From contig JAQDDS010000002.1 of the NCBI GenBank assembly GCA_027665725.1, positions 1-64,000 on the forward strand: a DNA stretch of 64,000 bases, given 5' to 3'. The notes beneath the pieces are model-generated. The model was not told the origin of the DNA. It saw nothing but the letters and a program-made list of their open reading frames with translations, and did no database searches. Every line of letters begins with the position of its first letter. Positions within the stretch are counted from its first letter, which is position 1. The position numbers and the translations under genes were made by a program. The stretch is from Streptococcaceae bacterium AF77-01CM03A. Lineage in GTDB: Bacteria > Bacillota > Bacilli > Lactobacillales > Streptococcaceae. Positions 62,701 through 64,000 of this stretch are shown piece after piece.

Positions 62701-64000
62701 ATGGTTTTCAATGCCTTCATTAGTGAATTGAGGGCTGTCTTCCTCATACCATTCCTTGATACGGCCGTCTTGGTTGATATGAAGTGGTTTGAGCTTGTCA
62801 AATTTAGCCTTTACTTCTGTCACCAAATCTTGGTCGACATTGAGATGATTGGCTGCTTCCATATAATCATGGAATAACTGCCAAACTAGAGATTGGTCAA
62901 AGGTATTCCCAATCGTAATGGTTCCATGCTCTGGCGAGTATGATGGAGAAGAAACCCAACGGTCACTAGACTTGTCGTAGTGTAAGAAGGAGTTCCAGAA
63001 CTTAGCTGTTTCCTTGAGCATTGGATAAATCTTTTCTTTGAGATAAGTTTCATCCTTGGTGAATTTGTAGTAGTCATAGACGTTCTGCATCATCCAAGCA
63101 TTGGCAGCAGGAGACCAACCCCAATAGTAGTTCCAACCAGGAGTGGTCCATCCAAATGGTGTCGCCTGAGTATGAACTAACCAACCGTTTTCTTGACCTT
63201 CTTTGGATTCGATGCCTGCATACTCTTTAGCAGCGATACGACCATAGTAGCGCATGTCATCAATATAATTGACCATTGGCTTAGCCGTTTCTGCAAGATT
63301 ATTCATATAGGCAGGCCAATAGTTCATCTGAAGGTTGACATTGAGGTGGTAATCTGAGTTCCAAGGTGGATTATCTACAGCATTCCAGACTCCCTGCAAG
63401 TTGGCAGGAAGGGCATCTGTCCGGTCACGAGAAGAACTGATGAGTAGGTAACGTCCGTATTGGAAGAAGAGCTCTTCTAGTTTTTGCCCTTTTTCTGGGT
63501 TATAGGTATGCAGAGCTTCTTTTGTGGTTTGGCTAGACTTGTTGCCACCAAGATTTAGTTGAACACGATTGAAGAGACTTTGATAATCCTTGATGTGGTT
63601 ATTTTTTAGGGTTTCATAATCTTTTGCCTTGGCAGCTTCTACGATAGACTTAACAGTATTTTCTAGGTCAATATCCTTGCGATAATTGGTTTTTGGATTT
63701 TGAGCAAAGTTGGTCTTGGCACTGAGTAAAAGGGTCGCATAGCTGGCTCCGGTGACAGTCAAATAGCCATCTTGTGCAGTGACTTGTCCGTCTGTCTTGA
63801 TTCCGAGATAGGAAGCAAATTTCAGACCATTGTCCTTGACAGTTCCTTTGAGCAAGATACCATTTGAATCGGTAGTGACTGCCCCTTGTTTATACTTCGA
63901 ATATTCCCAGGAGTAGTCGCCATTCGCAATCAAATCTTCAGTCAAGCTATTCCAAAGTGTAAAATCAAGAGTTTTATCCCCTTTTTTACTCAAGTGGGTG
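59719..64000 (-). CDS. cell-wall-anchored GH95 alpha-L-fucosidase, N-terminus outside the window
   Basis: Over 1,425 residues visible; the frame runs off the right edge, so the signal peptide and start are not seen. Domain order: GH95 catalytic domain (64000 to about 62080) with NVNLQMNYWPA, TGWSKANKINLWARLLDG and QIDGNFGATSGMAEMLLQ, matching the Asn and Asp/Glu active-site region of 1,2-alpha-L-fucosidases; a fibronectin-III-like domain (about 62080-61840); two tandem 110-residue modules opening DDRDSRIQYG (about 61825 and 61400), carbohydrate-binding-like; an Ig-like domain; six 20-residue repeats; a further beta domain; and the sortase signal LPATGE with membrane span and KGKKE tail. Likely releases fucose from host mucin or milk glycans at the cell surface. 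Confidence 0.9.
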   Translation of the reverse strand, partial: THLSKKGDKTLDFTLWNSLTEDLIANGDYSWEYSKYKQGAVTTDSNGILLKGTVKDNGLKFASYLGIKTDGQVTAQDGYLTVTGASYATLLLSAKTNFAQNPKTNYRKDIDLENTVKSIVEAAKAKDYETLKNNHIKDYQSLFNRVQLNLGGNKSSQTTKEALHTYNPEKGQKLEELFFQYGRYLLISSSRDRTDALPANLQGVWNAVDNPPWNSDYHLNVNLQMNYWPAYMNNLAETAKPMVNYIDDMRYYGRIAAKEYAGIESKEGQENGWLVHTQATPFGWTTPGWNYYWGWSPAANAWMMQNVYDYYKFTKDETYLKEKIYPMLKETAKFWNSFLHYDKSSDRWVSSPSYSPEHGTITIGNTFDQSLVWQLFHDYMEAANHLNVDQDLVTEVKAKFDKLKPLHINQDGRIKEWYEEDSPQFTNEGIENHHRHVSHLVGLFPGTLFGKDQPEYLEAARATLNHRGDGGTGWSKANKINLWARLLDGNRAHRLLAEQLKSSTLENLWDTHAPFQIDGNFGATSGMAEMLLQSHTGYIAPLPALPDAWKDGQVSGLVARGNFEVSMKWKEKNLETLSFLSNVGGDLVVDYPNIEASLIKVNGKEVQATRIKDNRIQLATQKGDVITFENFPGRVTRLTAQRKDSTTAELNFNAVEGATHYVIHRASTDENSQNSTVREFTTNQTHFVDRSIDSSHAYTYTVQAVLGDRSTPVSDTASISAFSELMDDRDSRIQYGAAFGDWSDSELFGGTEKYADISNGNYSDKDATATIPFNGPGIEIYGLKSSQLGLAEVTIDGKSVGELDFYTAGATEKGALIGRYTNLSSGPHLMTITVKREHKGRGSERSKISLDYFKVFPGQGETVEKIDDRDSRIQYGSAFKDWTDAELYASTEKYADINADDSLAPEATARIPFSGTGIRIYGLKTSALGKALVTLDGKEMPSLDFYTAGATEKGALIGEFTNLADGDHVLTLKVDPDSPEGRKKISLDSFDILKALSVSLDTPSLEPIKVEDKKVTLTLPTGNWDAVAVTFPGVTDPLLLRKVDEDHLVTSGEQTVLSIKDNKVQIDIPETVERKSGNPIEAYAILGETRSSTIVTVFPKGETAPVEEKVVTSKGDEPAPVVTIPEYTDPIGTAGEQEAPTVDIPEYTEPIGTAGEQEAPIVDIPEYTDPIGTAGEQEAPIVDIPEYTKSIGTAGQQEAPIVDIPEYTGPIGTASDQAAPSVDIPEYTGSIGTASDQAAPSISLPEFKLKALKDQATGVQVISGANELGEASYLEIQKVDKQELLGKKYGAYNIQLKDENGQPIQAKGAVLVRLPISGTVQEFYRFSSEKDLKSQDFTIRDGMLEFLTIDLTTYAIVYKTETEVKQPSSSQIEEASPLANKNQLIGENSTNDKQLPATGEESSPLLFMASLSLALTAALLLKGKKE
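60271..60630 (-). repeat. six 60-bp tandem repeats in the fucosidase gene
   Basis: Six units of 60 bp encode six 20-residue repeats of the type IPEYTDPIGTAGEQEAPIVD. Units 1-4 carry GEQEAP or GQQEAP, units 5-6 carry SDQAAP; a partial seventh (LPEFKL) follows. They form the stalk between the enzyme and wall anchor. Repeat number is likely to vary between strains. Confidence 0.9.

Noticed and set aside
1..64000. CRISPR array, insertion sequence, prophage or integrase gene
   Set aside because: No regularly spaced repeats, transposase or integrase reading frame was seen. The islands at 22-26 kb and 38-42 kb carry no mobility gene.

Overview
The window is a chromosomal segment of a Streptococcus of the mitis group (S. 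mitis / S. oralis / S. pneumoniae relatives). The case rests on low GC, comG (cgl) competence genes, the patA/patB pair, the amiA-C-D-E-F oligopeptide operon, epuA-endA, sepM, and a gene order from tatD through rnmV, rsmA, rsgA, rpe, thiN, rmuC, cbf1, purR, lysA and pflA, then from yidC/acyP through asnA, rsmD, coaD, sepM, murA and endA, which I recall as typical of this group. No species call is made.

Layout. 1-440: end of a tRNA cluster (Tyr partial, Trp, His, Gln, Leu) closed by a terminator. 440-8600: nagA, a zinc alcohol dehydrogenase, a DUF1033 gene, the seven-gene comG pseudopilus operon behind a near-consensus SigX box, and an MFS permease. 8600-19880: histidine phosphatase, the PatAB heterodimeric drug exporter with a structured leader, a C26 peptidase, pgi, gltX, an unannotated 470-base gap with all the marks of a small RNA gene, an AlaT-like aminotransferase, a small accessory pocket (immunity-like fragment plus a DUF2625-like gene) and rpmH. 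20000-21970: a KimA-type potassium transporter on the minus strand.

22060-26580 is the main accessory island. It is AT-rich and sits between a seven-codon remnant of tatD with its own promoter and the functional tatD. It holds an overlapping two-gene cassette of unknown function bracketed by a 27-bp direct repeat, a divergent Xre regulator with two palindromic operators, a small unknown protein and a triple-domain lipoprotein. 26581-37950 is a dense housekeeping block with overlapping genes (DNA/RNA processing, ribosome maturation, thiamine, purine regulation, lysine, pyruvate formate-lyase activation).

37950-42180 is a second insert: a lantibiotic-immunity-like ABC transporter (ATPase plus two small permeases) with a NisRK-like two-component system and no bacteriocin biosynthesis gene. 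42200-52290 returns to core genes (yidC, acyP, an rRNA methyltransferase, a BI-1 protein, asnA, rsmD, coaD, sepM, murA, epuA, endA, a CNNM/CBS protein). Three of these genes have an extended -10 element only 6-7 bases before the ATG and are probably transcribed as leaderless mRNAs. 52371-59122: tRNA-Cys (minus) and the ami operon. 59276-59637: a pair of tiny overlapping genes, one a Trp/Phe-rich membrane peptide. 59719-64000 (minus): a cell-wall-anchored GH95 alpha-L-fucosidase cut by the window edge.

The best candidates for undescribed biology are the two-gene cassette at 22287-23835 with its repeats, the island insertion at tatD, the candidate small RNA at 17107-17414, the leaderless-promoter trio, and the small membrane-peptide pair at 59276-59637. 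All gene calls come from reading the sequence and translations by eye and from memory of the families; no database search was run.
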